DNA from: Candidatus Rariloculus versatilis
GTDB taxonomy: Bacteria > Pseudomonadota > Gammaproteobacteria > Steroidobacterales > Rariloculaceae
Direction: 5' to 3'
Assembly (NCBI GenBank): GCA_028278665.1
Contig: JAQAJI010000004.1
Coordinates: 1-37,983, forward strand
Length of the DNA: 37,983 nucleotides
Shown: piece after piece, positions 7,239-16,200 of the stretch
Layout: every line of letters starts with the position of its first letter
How positions within the stretch are numbered: the first letter of the stretch is position 1
Translations under genes and position numbers: made by a program
The notes under the pieces: generated by a model
The model's database searches: none
The model's input: the letters and a program-made list of their open reading frames with translations, nothing else
What the model was told of the DNA's origin: nothing

Positions 7239-8588
7239 CTACGCGGTCATCCGCCGGAACTCCGGCTCGAAGAAGAATTCGCTTGCGCCCCAGGCGGGCT
7301 CAAGCTCGTCGAGCCATGTCGCGTTCTCGTCGTATCGCGCGAAAAACGGCCGCTGCACCCAGTCGCTGTTGCGGCCCTGGATGAACCGCAGCACGAAGAC
7401 CTTCTCCCCGCCAAGCTCTGAGACGCCCTGGATCTCGACCTTGCCCGGGCTCGTGCTCATCGACGGGCCGCGGGCTGTCCTGGCAAGACCGGAGACCTGT
7501 TTCATCGCTTCGCGGTAGATCTCCCAGCCTCGCGCGAGCGGCACCTCGAAGTATTGGCGTGCGCCCGTGTCGCGCTCGACGAACATGTAGTAGGGGACGA
7601 CGCCGAGGCGAACCTGGTCGTTCCAGAGCCGGGCCCAGACATCGCTCGAGTCGTTGATGTGCCTGAGCAGTGGGCCTTGCGAGCGGATCACGGCTCCGGT
7701 GCCGCGGATCCTGCGGATCGCCTCGCGCGCAATCGGCGTGTCGAGTTCGCGCCAGTGGTTGTAGTGCGCCATGATGGCAACGTGCTTGCCCGCGCGCACC
7801 CAGCGTTCCAGCAGACGCAGCAGTTCCGGCGCGTCGGCGTCGCAAACGTAGCGCTGCGGCCAGAAGGTCAGGGATTTCGTGCCGATGCGGATCGTGCGCA
7901 GATGCTCGAGCTCGGGCGCAAGCAGCGGCTTGACGTAGCTCTCAAGATGATGCGCCAGCATGACCATGGGATCGCCGCCCGTGATTAGAAGATCGCTGAC
8001 TTGCGGGTTCTTCCTGAAATACCTTGCGAGAAGTTCCGGCCGCGAGGAGGCGAACCTCAGACTGCGGTCGCCGACGAACTGCGCCCAGCGGAAGCAGAAC
8101 GTGCAATAGCTGTGGCAGACCTGACCCCGCGCGGGAAAGAACAGCACGGTTTCGTCGTACTTGTGCTGCACGCCGTCGAGCCTGCGACCGTCGACCTGCG
8201 CAGTGTTGAGTTCCGCCTGGTCGGCAGGATGAGGATTGAGCGTGGCGCGAATTCCATTCGCGAGCGCCGCAACTTCCGCCCGGGACGCACGCTTGCGCAA
8301 TAGCCCCGCAATCGCGGCGAAGTCCTCCGGATCGAGCATTTCGCGTTGCGGAAAGACCAGGCGAAAAATCGGATCGTCGGGCACGCGGCTCCAGTCGATG
8401 AGGTGTTCGCATACGTACCGGTTGACGCGAAACGGCAGGACGCTTGACACCACCTCGATCTCGAACCGTTGCGCGGCGGACAGGGCCGCCAGTTGCGGCA
8501 ATTCCGCCAGGTTGCGCTGCGTATGGACCTGAAATCGTTCGCGCGGAGCCGCGTCCGCAATACGAAGAGTCGAAACCGAACGGCTCAA
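7239..8588 (-). CDS. KamA-family radical SAM protein (lysine 2,3-aminomutase-like)
   Basis: A 449-residue radical SAM, PLP-dependent aminomutase-like enzyme. The [4Fe-4S] motif is C158-x3-C162-x2-C165 (VCHSYCTFCFRW). The GGDPM motif (LLITGGDPMVM) follows at about 203-208. The PLP lysine is probably K383 in STSPGKVEI, matching the PGGGGK region of true lysine 2,3-aminomutases. The family's INDS and PYYMF segments are also present (near 311 and 332-336). It is longer than EpmB (about 340 residues), which modifies elongation factor P, so it is not obviously EpmB. The start is a TTG preceded by GGGGGA. An upstream ATG is out of frame. It is the first gene of the probable operon with the MetE-like and gentisate dioxygenase-like genes. 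The substrate amino acid is not evident. Confidence 0.85.
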   Translation of the reverse strand: MSRSVSTLRIADAAPRERFQVHTQRNLAELPQLAALSAAQRFEIEVVSSVLPFRVNRYVCEHLIDWSRVPDDPIFRLVFPQREMLDPEDFAAIAGLLRKRASRAEVAALANGIRATLNPHPADQAELNTAQVDGRRLDGVQHKYDETVLFFPARGQVCHSYCTFCFRWAQFVGDRSLRFASSRPELLARYFRKNPQVSDLLITGGDPMVMLAHHLESYVKPLLAPELEHLRTIRIGTKSLTFWPQRYVCDADAPELLRLLERWVRAGKHVAIMAHYNHWRELDTPIAREAIRRIRGTGAVIRSQGPLLRHINDSSDVWARLWNDQVRLGVVPYYMFVERDTGARQYFEVPLARGWEIYREAMKQVSGLARTARGPSMSTSPGKVEIQGVSELGGEKVFVLRFIQGRNSDWVQRPFFARYDENATWLDELEPAWGASEFFFEPEFRRMTA

Positions 8589-8739
8589 GGATTCCCCCGA
8601 ATTTTCATGCGGATAGCGCAGCCCACCGACTCATTGCCGGGAAAGTTCCGCGGGAACCCGGCTCCTGGCGCGCGCCACGATTGGAAGTGGCGGAAAAGGG
8701 GCAGCCAGGCAAGTGGACCTTTGATGCAGTAGAGGCGCG

Positions 8740-8768
8740 ATTCTACACAAATCGCGGTTGCTCGGCAG
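8740..8768 (-). promoter_or_regulatory. Possible promoter of the kamA-like operon
   Basis: On the minus strand TAGAAT (complement of 8740-8745) is a good -10 box, with CTGCCG (complement of 8763-8768) 17 bp upstream as a weak -35 box. It lies about 150 bp before the TTG start. The leader contains the perfect inverted repeat GTTCC-GCG-GGAAC at 8645-8657. Confidence 0.3.
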
Positions 8769-8788
8769 ACGGCCGCGGCGGCGGGCGC

Positions 8789-9763
8789 TCAGTCCGTCAC
8801 GTGCGGTTTATGGCCCCCATACAGGTCGACGCCGGCCGGCGCCTCGAACTTGATGCGTCTCACGTCTTTCGGATCTGCCCGTTCGACGCCGACTACGGGC
8901 CCGCCGCGAATCGTGACGCGTTCCATGTAGCGGCGCTGCGGAAAGTAGTCGTGCACCGCGTAGTGCTGGACGGAACGGTTGTCCCACATGACGAGCGTAT
9001 GCGGCGCCCAGCGATGCCGATACTGGTACTCGGGTACGAGCGCCTGGCGGTACAGCACCTCGAGCAATGCGCGGCCCTCGTTCTCGTCCATGTCCTTGAT
9101 GCCGAGCGTGAACACCGGGTTCACAAACAGCACCTTGCGCCCCGAGACCGGGTGAACGCGCACGACCGGATGGACCTGAAGCGGATACTTGAGTTCGAAG
9201 CGTTGCAACTCGCGACGGTCGCTCGCGCTATTGCCGAACAACGGTCTGAACGGGAGAATGTCGTGGATCGCCTCGAGCCCGGAAACGAACCGCTGCATCC
9301 GGTCGCTTAGCCCCTCGAACGCTGCGGACATGCTCGCATACATCGTGTCGCCGCCCAGGGCCGGCACCACTTTTGCACAGAGCACCGTCGCCATCGGAGG
9401 TTCGGCACGGAACGTCTCGTCGGAGTGCCAGTTGTCGGTACCGTACGGCGCGGAGTTTTCGTCATTGCGGAACTGGATGACCTCGGGGGCCGCCTCGTCC
9501 ATCGGCGCAAACGGATGCACGCTGAGTTCGCCGAACCGACGGCCGAACGCCGTCAGGTGGTCCGACGTGATGTTCTGATCCCGAAAGACGATGACTTCGT
9601 GTTCGACGAGTGCGGCGTCGATGGCATTGAACTGATCATCGGGCAACGGCTTGGTCAGATCCACGCCGCTGATTTCCGCGCCGAGGCTCACACCGGTGCG
9701 GGTCACGGTGACGCCGTCGGATTCGGTCACGATGCGCTCGGTATCGACGGGTCTGACGGGCAC
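8789..9763 (-). CDS. TauD/TfdA-family Fe(II)/2-oxoglutarate dioxygenase
   Basis: A 324-residue dioxygenase that couples 2-oxoglutarate decarboxylation to substrate hydroxylation, often releasing sulfite or cleaving an ether. The iron ligands H113-x-D115 (DNWHSDETF) and H267 (DNRSVQHYA) are clear. The 2-oxoglutarate-binding arginine lies in RRYMERVTI (277-285). The segment LGGDTMYASM is typical of the family. The start is a GTG with an AGGAG ribosome binding site about 8 nt upstream. It lies 200 bp upstream of the kamA-like operon, with its own possible promoter in between, and 48 bp downstream of the DUF2231-like gene. The substrate cannot be told apart (taurine, alkylsulfate, phenoxyacetate or other). 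No sulfonate ABC transporter is nearby. Confidence 0.9.
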   Translation of the reverse strand: MPVRPVDTERIVTESDGVTVTRTGVSLGAEISGVDLTKPLPDDQFNAIDAALVEHEVIVFRDQNITSDHLTAFGRRFGELSVHPFAPMDEAAPEVIQFRNDENSAPYGTDNWHSDETFRAEPPMATVLCAKVVPALGGDTMYASMSAAFEGLSDRMQRFVSGLEAIHDILPFRPLFGNSASDRRELQRFELKYPLQVHPVVRVHPVSGRKVLFVNPVFTLGIKDMDENEGRALLEVLYRQALVPEYQYRHRWAPHTLVMWDNRSVQHYAVHDYFPQRRYMERVTIRGGPVVGVERADPKDVRRIKFEAPAGVDLYGGHKPHVTD

Positions 9764-9811
9764 TGCTGATGCTCCTGGCCGATGCGGTCGCCGGCAATTC
9801 GTCGCGGGCGG

Positions 9812-10321
9812 CTACGGCCTGACGCGCACGTGTTTCTGCGCCTGCGCCGGGCGCGGTTCGCCACCGTAGATGTTGCCGTCGGGGTCGGCCATCGCGCCGC
9901 CGACGGCGCCGAACAGGTAGCTCGACCCGTGAGTCAGGCTGCCGCCGTAATGGCCGGTCGTGAAGACGAGGATGATCAGGACGATTGCAAGCGCGAGCCG
10001 GGACTTCTCGTAAAGCGCCTGCGAGCGCGTGCGCAGTATCCAGACGATCGTCGTGACAACGGCCAGCGCCGTGCCGAGGATCCTGTGAAGATTGCCCGCG
10101 TTTCCCTCGTAGCCGCCCTCCGCATAGTGCATGTATCCGAAGATCACCGTGACGATTGCCGTAATGGCTGCCGTCGCCCACAGCAGCGGTGCCGCCGATT
10201 CGAACCGGGCGTACCTCTCGTTGCGCGCTGCGAACTCAAGCGCAATCGTGACGAGAATGATGCCGATCGGCAGATGCAGAACGAGCACGTGGAATCTGCC
10301 GAGGAAAAAAACGAAGTCCAT
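9812..10321 (-). CDS. DUF2231-like small integral membrane protein
   Basis: A 169-residue membrane protein. It opens with a histidine-bearing first helix (MDFVFFLGRFHVLVLHLPIG, continuing IILVTIALEF). A second helix follows (WATAAITAIVTVIFGYMHYA), then a Gly-rich loop, a third (LHRILGTALAVVTTIVWIL) and a fourth (LALAIVLIILVFTTGHYGGS). The paired histidines in FHVLVLH, the MHYAEGGYEG loop and the H in NLHRILGT resemble DUF2231/cytochrome-like membrane proteins, where such residues may bind haem. That role is inference. The C-terminal tail (PDGNIYGGEPRPAQAQKH) is soluble. It is transcribed away from the pilin operon and could share a transcript with the downstream dioxygenase gene. Confidence 0.65.
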   Translation of the reverse strand: MDFVFFLGRFHVLVLHLPIGIILVTIALEFAARNERYARFESAAPLLWATAAITAIVTVIFGYMHYAEGGYEGNAGNLHRILGTALAVVTTIVWILRTRSQALYEKSRLALAIVLIILVFTTGHYGGSLTHGSSYLFGAVGGAMADPDGNIYGGEPRPAQAQKHVRVRP

Positions 10322-10457
10322 GTTGTGACTCCCTGACTTGGGTTGGTCCTGTGTTCAGTTTGCCACGATATCCCAACGCGCAGGCGCGGTGCGGCCGGCA
10401 GCACGTCCCGGCTGGGCGGCAGCGGCGCGCGTTCGTCGCTGGTTACCGTGCTTGCCG

Positions 10458-10486
10458 TTAACAATCAGTGACTTGGGAAGTATACG
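10458..10486 (+). promoter_or_regulatory. Promoter of the minor pilin operon, in the 367-bp gap before fimT
   Basis: TTAACA (10458-10463), 17 nt, TATACG (10481-10486) is a good sigma70-like promoter on the plus strand, about 200 nt upstream of the first pilin ATG. The rest of 10322-10688 carries no gene I can support. The fimT frame stays open upstream to 10338, but that stretch has no pilin character and would place the prepilin cleavage site over 100 residues in. Confidence 0.5.
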
Positions 10487-10688
10487 CGGACCTTGCCCAA
10501 ATTCAACGCCGTCCATTTCGACCGACTTCGCCCAAATAAGCCGCTGGCTCGATGCGTCGGCGACGGCTAGTGTCGATTCGCTGGCGGGCGCGCGTTCGCA
10601 GTCCGCCGACGATGCCTCCCCGCGCGGCGCGTGGCCTGAGGCGACTCGCGGGCAGGGTACTGCCTGGCCGGAACAGGGACGTTCATCG

Positions 10689-11222
10689 ATGGCACGTTGT
10701 TCGGGAATGACGCTGACGGAGCTGCTGTTTACGCTGCTCGTCGTCGCAACGGTACTCGGCTGGGGTCTGCCGGGCGTCGAGGCGCTTGTCGCCGACTCGA
10801 GGCAGACGGCCGACATCAACGCCTTCGTTACCGCCGTGCAACTCGCGAGAAGCGAAGCGGCGAAGCGCGGACGTGCCGTCGTGCTCTGCAACACGGCCGA
10901 TTACGCAGCTTGCCGCGACGACGCGGCCGGCTACGGCGCAGGCTGGATGGTATTCGTCAACGAAGACGGCACGAGCCCTCCCGCGCGGTCCGACGACGAA
11001 CCCTTGCTCTACGGATACCGACCGGGGAGCGAAGGCCCGATCGTGTCCAATCGACGATTGTTCGAGTTTCGGGCATTTCGCAAGCGCAGCACCAACGGAA
11101 CTGTGACCTTTTGCGATCGGCGCGGAGCCGATGCCGCGCGCGCGCTCATCGTTAGCTACACGGGACGTCCCCGCGTGTCGGCCTCCGGACCGGGCGGCCG
11201 TGCGCTGGAATGCCCCGCGTAG
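10689..11222 (+). CDS. fimT: Minor type IV pilin, FimT/FimU (GspH) family
   Basis: A 177-residue minor pilin that helps prime assembly of type IV pili. The ATG at 10689 gives a six-residue leader, MARCSG, cleaved before MTLTELLFTLLVVATVLGWG. Gly at -1 and Glu at +5 are the class III prepilin signal for PilD. The globular part carries the GspH features: DINAFVTAVQLARSEAAKRG, paired cysteines (VLCNTADYAAC), GWMVFVNEDG and a C-terminal VSYTGRPRV. It opens a six-gene operon. FimT and FimU cannot be separated by eye; position fits either. Confidence 0.9.
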   Translation: MARCSGMTLTELLFTLLVVATVLGWGLPGVEALVADSRQTADINAFVTAVQLARSEAAKRGRAVVLCNTADYAACRDDAAGYGAGWMVFVNEDGTSPPARSDDEPLLYGYRPGSEGPIVSNRRLFEFRAFRKRSTNGTVTFCDRRGADAARALIVSYTGRPRVSASGPGGRALECPA

Positions 11223-11239
11223 GCATGCCGGGGGGTTGC

Positions 11240-11719
11240 ATGAGCGCTACAAGGACAATGCGATCCGTGACCGCGCAGCCGGGCTTCAGTCTCGTGGAGT
11301 CGATGGTCGCATTGCTCGTGATCTCGGTCGGCATGCTCGGTATCGCGGCGCTCACGACCCAGGGCCTTGGCGCCGGCCGCACCGCGCAATTCCGGGTCCA
11401 AGCCGTCAATCTTGCCGCCGACATGGCGGAGCGGATCCGGGCCAATCGGCTCGGTCGATCCGGGTACGCCGAGGTGGGTGAGGCTGACGACTGCGATCCG
11501 GAGGAGCTTGGCCACGCCGACTGCGTCCCGGGTGCGGTCGCTGCGCGGGATCTCTCCGAATGGACGCGGAGCGTTGTGGCCGCACTGCCCGATGGCGAAG
11601 GTGCCGTACGGTACGACGAATCCACGGTACCGCCGTCGTTCGCCATCGAAGTGAGCTGGACCGAGATCGGCGTCGGCCGCATCGCTTACCGCAGCGTCGT
11701 TCAGGTTGCGGGGTCCTGA
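11240..11719 (+). CDS. pilV: Minor type IV pilin PilV
   Basis: A 159-residue minor pilin. After a short basic leader ending in AQPG it continues FSLVESMVALLVISVGMLGI, with Gly -1, Phe +1 and Glu +5, the PilD signal. LAADMAERIRANR and the cysteine pair in DDCDPEELGHADC are typical of PilV. Three in-frame ATGs could start it: 11210 (overlapping fimT), 11240 (after GGGGGG) and 11258 (after AAGGA). All keep the cleavage site. I chose 11240 as the compromise; the mature protein is the same in every case. Confidence 0.88.
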   Translation: MSATRTMRSVTAQPGFSLVESMVALLVISVGMLGIAALTTQGLGAGRTAQFRVQAVNLAADMAERIRANRLGRSGYAEVGEADDCDPEELGHADCVPGAVAARDLSEWTRSVVAALPDGEGAVRYDESTVPPSFAIEVSWTEIGVGRIAYRSVVQVAGS

Positions 11720-11733
11720 GGGCACGACCAGTC

Positions 11734-12759
11734 ATGCGATTTGCCGCCACAGTGAAGACTTCCGCTGCGCTGCGCCGAACTCACTCGGGGCTCACGCTGA
11801 TCGAGTTGACCGTGGCGCTCGCGATCGGGGCTTTCCTGCTGCTCGGCGCGATGACCGTGTTCGTGCAGGGCAGAACGACTTTCCGCATTGCCGAATCCAC
11901 GTCTCGCCTGTACGAAAACGCGCAGTTCGCTCTGCAACGGCTTGAGGCCGACATCCGCATGGCCGGCTACTGGGGCCTGACCGCGCGCTCGAACAGCGTC
12001 GCAGGCCGGGCGGGACCCGCCGACACTGTCGCGTTCACTGTCGGTAACGACTGCGCGAACAACTGGTCGGTGGACCTGAATCGTGCGGTCGACGGCAGCA
12101 ACAACGGTCTGCCCACGCTGGCATGTTCGAGCCGTTACAGCAGGGCGGCGCAACCCTTCGCCGACATGCTGGTCGTGCGCCGCGTTGCGGTGGAGCCCGA
12201 CCCGGAGCCGGATGTGGGCACGCTGTACGTGCAGTCTGCACGCTTCCGGGAGAGCCGCCTGTTCCTCGGGCCGGTCGTGCCTGCAGGCTACGCGGCGAGC
12301 ACGTCGCAAGCTCACCGGCTGATCGTCAACGGCTACTACCTGAGTCGGGAATCGACGATTTCGGAACGGGAAAATCCCGTGCCTTCGCTGCGCGTCAAGA
12401 CCCTGGCTGGCGGTTCGCGCGGGGCGAGGGTCGTCGACCAGGAAGTCTTCCCGGGCGTCGAGGACATGCAGGTTCAACTGGGCGTCGATACCGACAGTCC
12501 GGGCATGCCAAACCGAGGTCTGGTCGACCGTTATGTCGATTTCGGCAGCCCGTTGCTCGACCCGGCGCTTCATCCGGACAACGTCATCGTGGCCGTGCGA
12601 CTCTGGCTCAGGGTTCGCGCCGAACGTCCCGAACAAGGCTTCGTTGACCTGGCGAGCTACGACTATGCCGACCGACGCGTGCCGGCGCCCGGGGACCGGT
12701 TTCGGCGCGTGGTCGTCGAAAGGACCATCTACCTGCGCAATCTGCGTCCGGCGACATGA
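11734..12759 (+). CDS. pilW: Minor type IV pilin PilW
   Basis: A 341-residue minor pilin of the PilW family, part of the tip/priming complex. The leader ends RRTHSG, followed by LTLIELTVALAIGAFLLLGA with Glu at +5. The segment YENAQFALQRLEADIRMAGY, continuing WGL, is the PilW hallmark. Cysteines in GNDCANNW and TLACSSRY may form a disulfide. The ATG at 11734 lies 14 nt after the pilV stop. The reading frame is open upstream but overlaps pilV without pilin character. Its TGA overlaps the pilX start (ATGA). Confidence 0.92.
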   Translation: MRFAATVKTSAALRRTHSGLTLIELTVALAIGAFLLLGAMTVFVQGRTTFRIAESTSRLYENAQFALQRLEADIRMAGYWGLTARSNSVAGRAGPADTVAFTVGNDCANNWSVDLNRAVDGSNNGLPTLACSSRYSRAAQPFADMLVVRRVAVEPDPEPDVGTLYVQSARFRESRLFLGPVVPAGYAASTSQAHRLIVNGYYLSRESTISERENPVPSLRVKTLAGGSRGARVVDQEVFPGVEDMQVQLGVDTDSPGMPNRGLVDRYVDFGSPLLDPALHPDNVIVAVRLWLRVRAERPEQGFVDLASYDYADRRVPAPGDRFRRVVVERTIYLRNLRPAT

Positions 12760-13229
12760 AGGGCCACCACGAACGCACCGCAGACGCCGGTTCCCGTCGT
12801 CAGGGCGGCGCGGCGCTCGTGGTCTCGCTCGTGCTCATGCTTGCGTTGACCGTACTCGGCGTCTCCGCCATGAACACGGCCATGCTTGAACTTGCGATGG
12901 CGAACAGCACAGAGTCGCAGCAGGGCGCCTTCGAGGCGGCCGAGACCGGTATAGAGATTGCGCTCGCCGAGTCCCGGTTCACCACGGGAGGGCCGTCGGT
13001 TGTTCCGGCCGCGCCCATTGGCGACGGCCCATACGAAACCCGGACCTCAACGCGCTGCGTGACGACGACGGCGGTCCCCGATCGCGCCTTCAGCATCGGG
13101 GCCGGATCGGGTGGCGTGCAGGCTTTTCATTTTGAGATCGTTTCCATAGGTACCGGGCCCCGCGGCGCGGTATCGACGCACCGGCAAGGTTTTTATGTCA
13201 TCGGTCCGGCAGGTTCTGGCGGCTGCTGA
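12756..13229 (+). CDS. pilX: Type IV pilus assembly protein PilX
   Basis: A 157-residue PilX-family protein. After a basic N-terminus (RRQGGAALVVSLVLMLALTV) comes a single hydrophobic helix without the Glu +5 of true pilins, as is usual for PilX. QQGAFEAAETGIEIALAESR is the family's conserved amphipathic segment. The C-terminal part is short, with one cysteine in TRCVTTTA and one at the very end. It overlaps pilW by 4 bp and the pilY1 start by about 35 bp, so the operon is tightly coupled. Confidence 0.9.
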   Translation: MKGHHERTADAGSRRQGGAALVVSLVLMLALTVLGVSAMNTAMLELAMANSTESQQGAFEAAETGIEIALAESRFTTGGPSVVPAAPIGDGPYETRTSTRCVTTTAVPDRAFSIGAGSGGVQAFHFEIVSIGTGPRGAVSTHRQGFYVIGPAGSGGC

Positions 13230-16200
13230 GCGGCAGCCGCGCCATCGCATGGCGCCGCCCGTGGCGGGGCGCGTGCGTCTCCCGCTGCGGGTCGCGTGGT
13301 TCATCGCCGGGCTTGCGATCGCGGCGCTCGTCGGGCGGCCCGCCGTTGCCGACGACACGGAGCTTTTCCTGGGCACGAGTTCGCCCACTGTACAGGGACG
13401 GCCGAACATCGTGCTGCTGTTCGATGATTCGGTGAGCATGGGCACGACCATGAGGGCGCGAGCGGCCTACGATCCCGCAACGACGTATGCCGGGGGCTGC
13501 GCGGCGGATCGGATCTACTGGAAAACGGCCAACCGGACCGATGAGCCCCCCGACTGCGGGACCCGCCGATACTTCGACGCCGGCGCACTCCGATGCCGGC
13601 GGGGCATGACCGCTCTGGCCGAGAACGGCGTCTATCGGGGCACGCTGGCACAGTTCGACGCCGTCGGCGACATCCAGTGGGAGGCTGTCAGCCAGAACGA
13701 ACGGGCATCCCCCGTCGAATGCGCCGCGGACAGTGGCTCCGTCAATCCGCCGGGGCATGGCGACGGCGTCGATTCCGCTGCGGTCTACGCGCAGAACGGC
13801 GATGCCGCACAACCGTGGAGCACAGTAGCCGCCGACGAGATCGCATGGAGGCGTCACTCCAAATATGTGCTTTACAGCGGCAACTACCTGAACTGGTCGC
13901 ACAACGGCCCGATGACGGACGTCTCGCGCATCGACGTGTTGAAGCAGGCTGCGACGGAACTGCTCGATGCGATCGACGGCGTCAACGTCGGCATCATGCA
14001 GGCCGGCGGCGAGCACGGCATCAGGGTGAGTCACGCGATCGAAAACATCGCAACGGCTCGCGCCTCGCTCAAGGCGGCAGTGGGAACCCTCGAGCCCAAC
14101 GGTACCTCGCCGCTCTCCGAAGCGCTGTACGAAGCGGGGCTCTACCTGATGGGACGAGCCGTCGACCAGGGCGTCCTGAGCGTTCCGGCTGCGACGGATG
14201 CTGCCGGCACGCGTTATGTTTCGCCGCTCGAGTTCAGTTGCCAGAAAAACGTCGTGGTCGCGTTGACGGATGGCGAGCCGACTGACGACGCCAATCGGGA
14301 AGCGCAGATTCGCGCGTTGCGCGACGAGGCCGCACAGGGTTTCGATGAGCTCGTCGGCGGAAGCTGCGACGTCGACGCCTACGCTCCCGGCGTCGATGTC
14401 ACGGGCGACGACTGCCTCGACGAGATGGCCGAGTTCCTCTTCGCCGGCGATCTCTCGGCATTGCCCGGCCGGCAGAACGCGCAGACGTACACAGTGGGCA
14501 TTGGCGTCGATTGGCCGGCACTCAGGGATAGCGCAGAGCGCGGCGGCGGTGAGTTCCGAAGGGCGGGAAGAGCCACGTCGCTTGCGGCGGTACTTTCGGA
14601 CTATGTCGTCGATGCCGTCGATAACGTCAAGACTCAAGCGACGTTTACCCCGCTCGCTGTGCCCGTCGACAGTTTCAATCGAACCCGCCACGTCAACGAT
14701 CTCTTCATCGGCGTGTTCCGGCCAACGACGACGGCGCACTGGCCCGGCAATCTCAAGAAATTCAGCTTGCGCGTTTCGAACAATGCCATCGCCGGGGCGG
14801 ACGGCAGCCCGGCGGTCGATCCCGGCACCGGTTTCTTTCGCAGCGATTCGCGCAGTTTCTGGTCGGCGGTGAACGACCCCGAGGTTGCCGAGGGCGGTGC
14901 GGCCAGCCGCCTGCCTGCGCCGGCGCAACGCAATGTCTACACGCACCTTGACGGAAATCCCGCCGATCTCACGCACGCTGGCAACGCGGTGAGCCACGCC
15001 AACCCGGCGATCGACGACGCGGTGCTCGCAAGCGGACATCCCGGAGGCCCGGCGCGCGATGAGGTCATCGACTTCGTACGAGGGGCCGTAGCCGGAGGTT
15101 CAGAGGTCCGCAGGGGAATGGGCGATCCGCTCCACTCGGCGCCGCTGGCCATGATCTACGATGGCACCGATCCCGATGCCGCGCTGGTTTTTGTCGCGAC
15201 CAACGACGGTTTCCTGCATGCGATCAACGCCAATACCGGCGTCGAGCAGTGGGCCTTCATTCCCAATGAATTTCTCGACGATCAGGTCGAGCTGTACGCG
15301 AATCGCCGGACATCGTCCAGGCACTACGGGATCGACGGGGCGCTGCGGCTGCAGACGCTCGCGGACGACGACGGCTTCATCGACCCCGCAACCGAAAAGG
15401 TCTACCTCTTCTTCGGACTGCGCCGCGGCGGAGCGGTCTACTACGCGCTCGACGTGAGCAACCGGCATTCCCCAAGACTGCTGTGGCGCCTCGGTTCAGC
15501 CGACCTTCCGGGTAACGGACAAAGCTGGGCGGCCCCGGTGCCTGCCCGCATCGACGTGAACTCAGCCGCCCAGGGCGCGGACAAGCTGGTCGTGGTGCTC
15601 GGCGGCGGCTACGACCCGACCCAGGACGGCTATGACAACGCGGCCGATTCCATCGGCAACGCCATCTACATCGTGGACTCGGAGACCGGAGAGTTGCTCT
15701 GGCACGGATCGCGGTTCGAAGGCGACAAGACATTCCCGGCCATGCATTCGTCGTTTGCCGCCGACCTCAAGGTCGTCGACCTCGGTGCGGACGGACTTGC
15801 GGACCGAATGTACGCGGCCGATATGGGCGGGCAGGTCTGGCGCTTCGACATCCACAACGGAAACGGGCCGTCCGGCCTGATCAGCGGCGGCGTCATTGCG
15901 CAACTCGGCGCCGCACCGCTGCCGGCTCCCCCGGACGTGGCGCCGGACGGGCCCGACAACCGGCGCTTTTACTACGCGCCCGACGTCGCACTCGTCAGCA
16001 GCCGCCGCGAACGCTTCATGCATATCGGCATCGGTTCCGGGTATCGCGCCCACCCGCTGAGCACGGCCAACCACGACCGCTTCTACGCGCTGCGCGACCA
16101 CGCTCCGTTTCGCACTCTCAGCGACAGCGACTACGCGAGGATCGAGCCTGTTGTCGACGCCGATCTCGTCGACGTCACCGACAATGCCGATGCGAGTGTA

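Noticed and set aside
10338-10688. N-terminal extension of the FimT frame
   Set aside because: It would move the prepilin peptidase site over 100 residues from the start; the region reads as promoter and leader.
13198-15039. A 613-codon open frame on the minus strand opposite pilY1
   Set aside because: It is Arg/Val/Asp-rich with no domain I recognise, and lies entirely antisense to a clearly conserved gene; long antisense frames are expected at this GC content.
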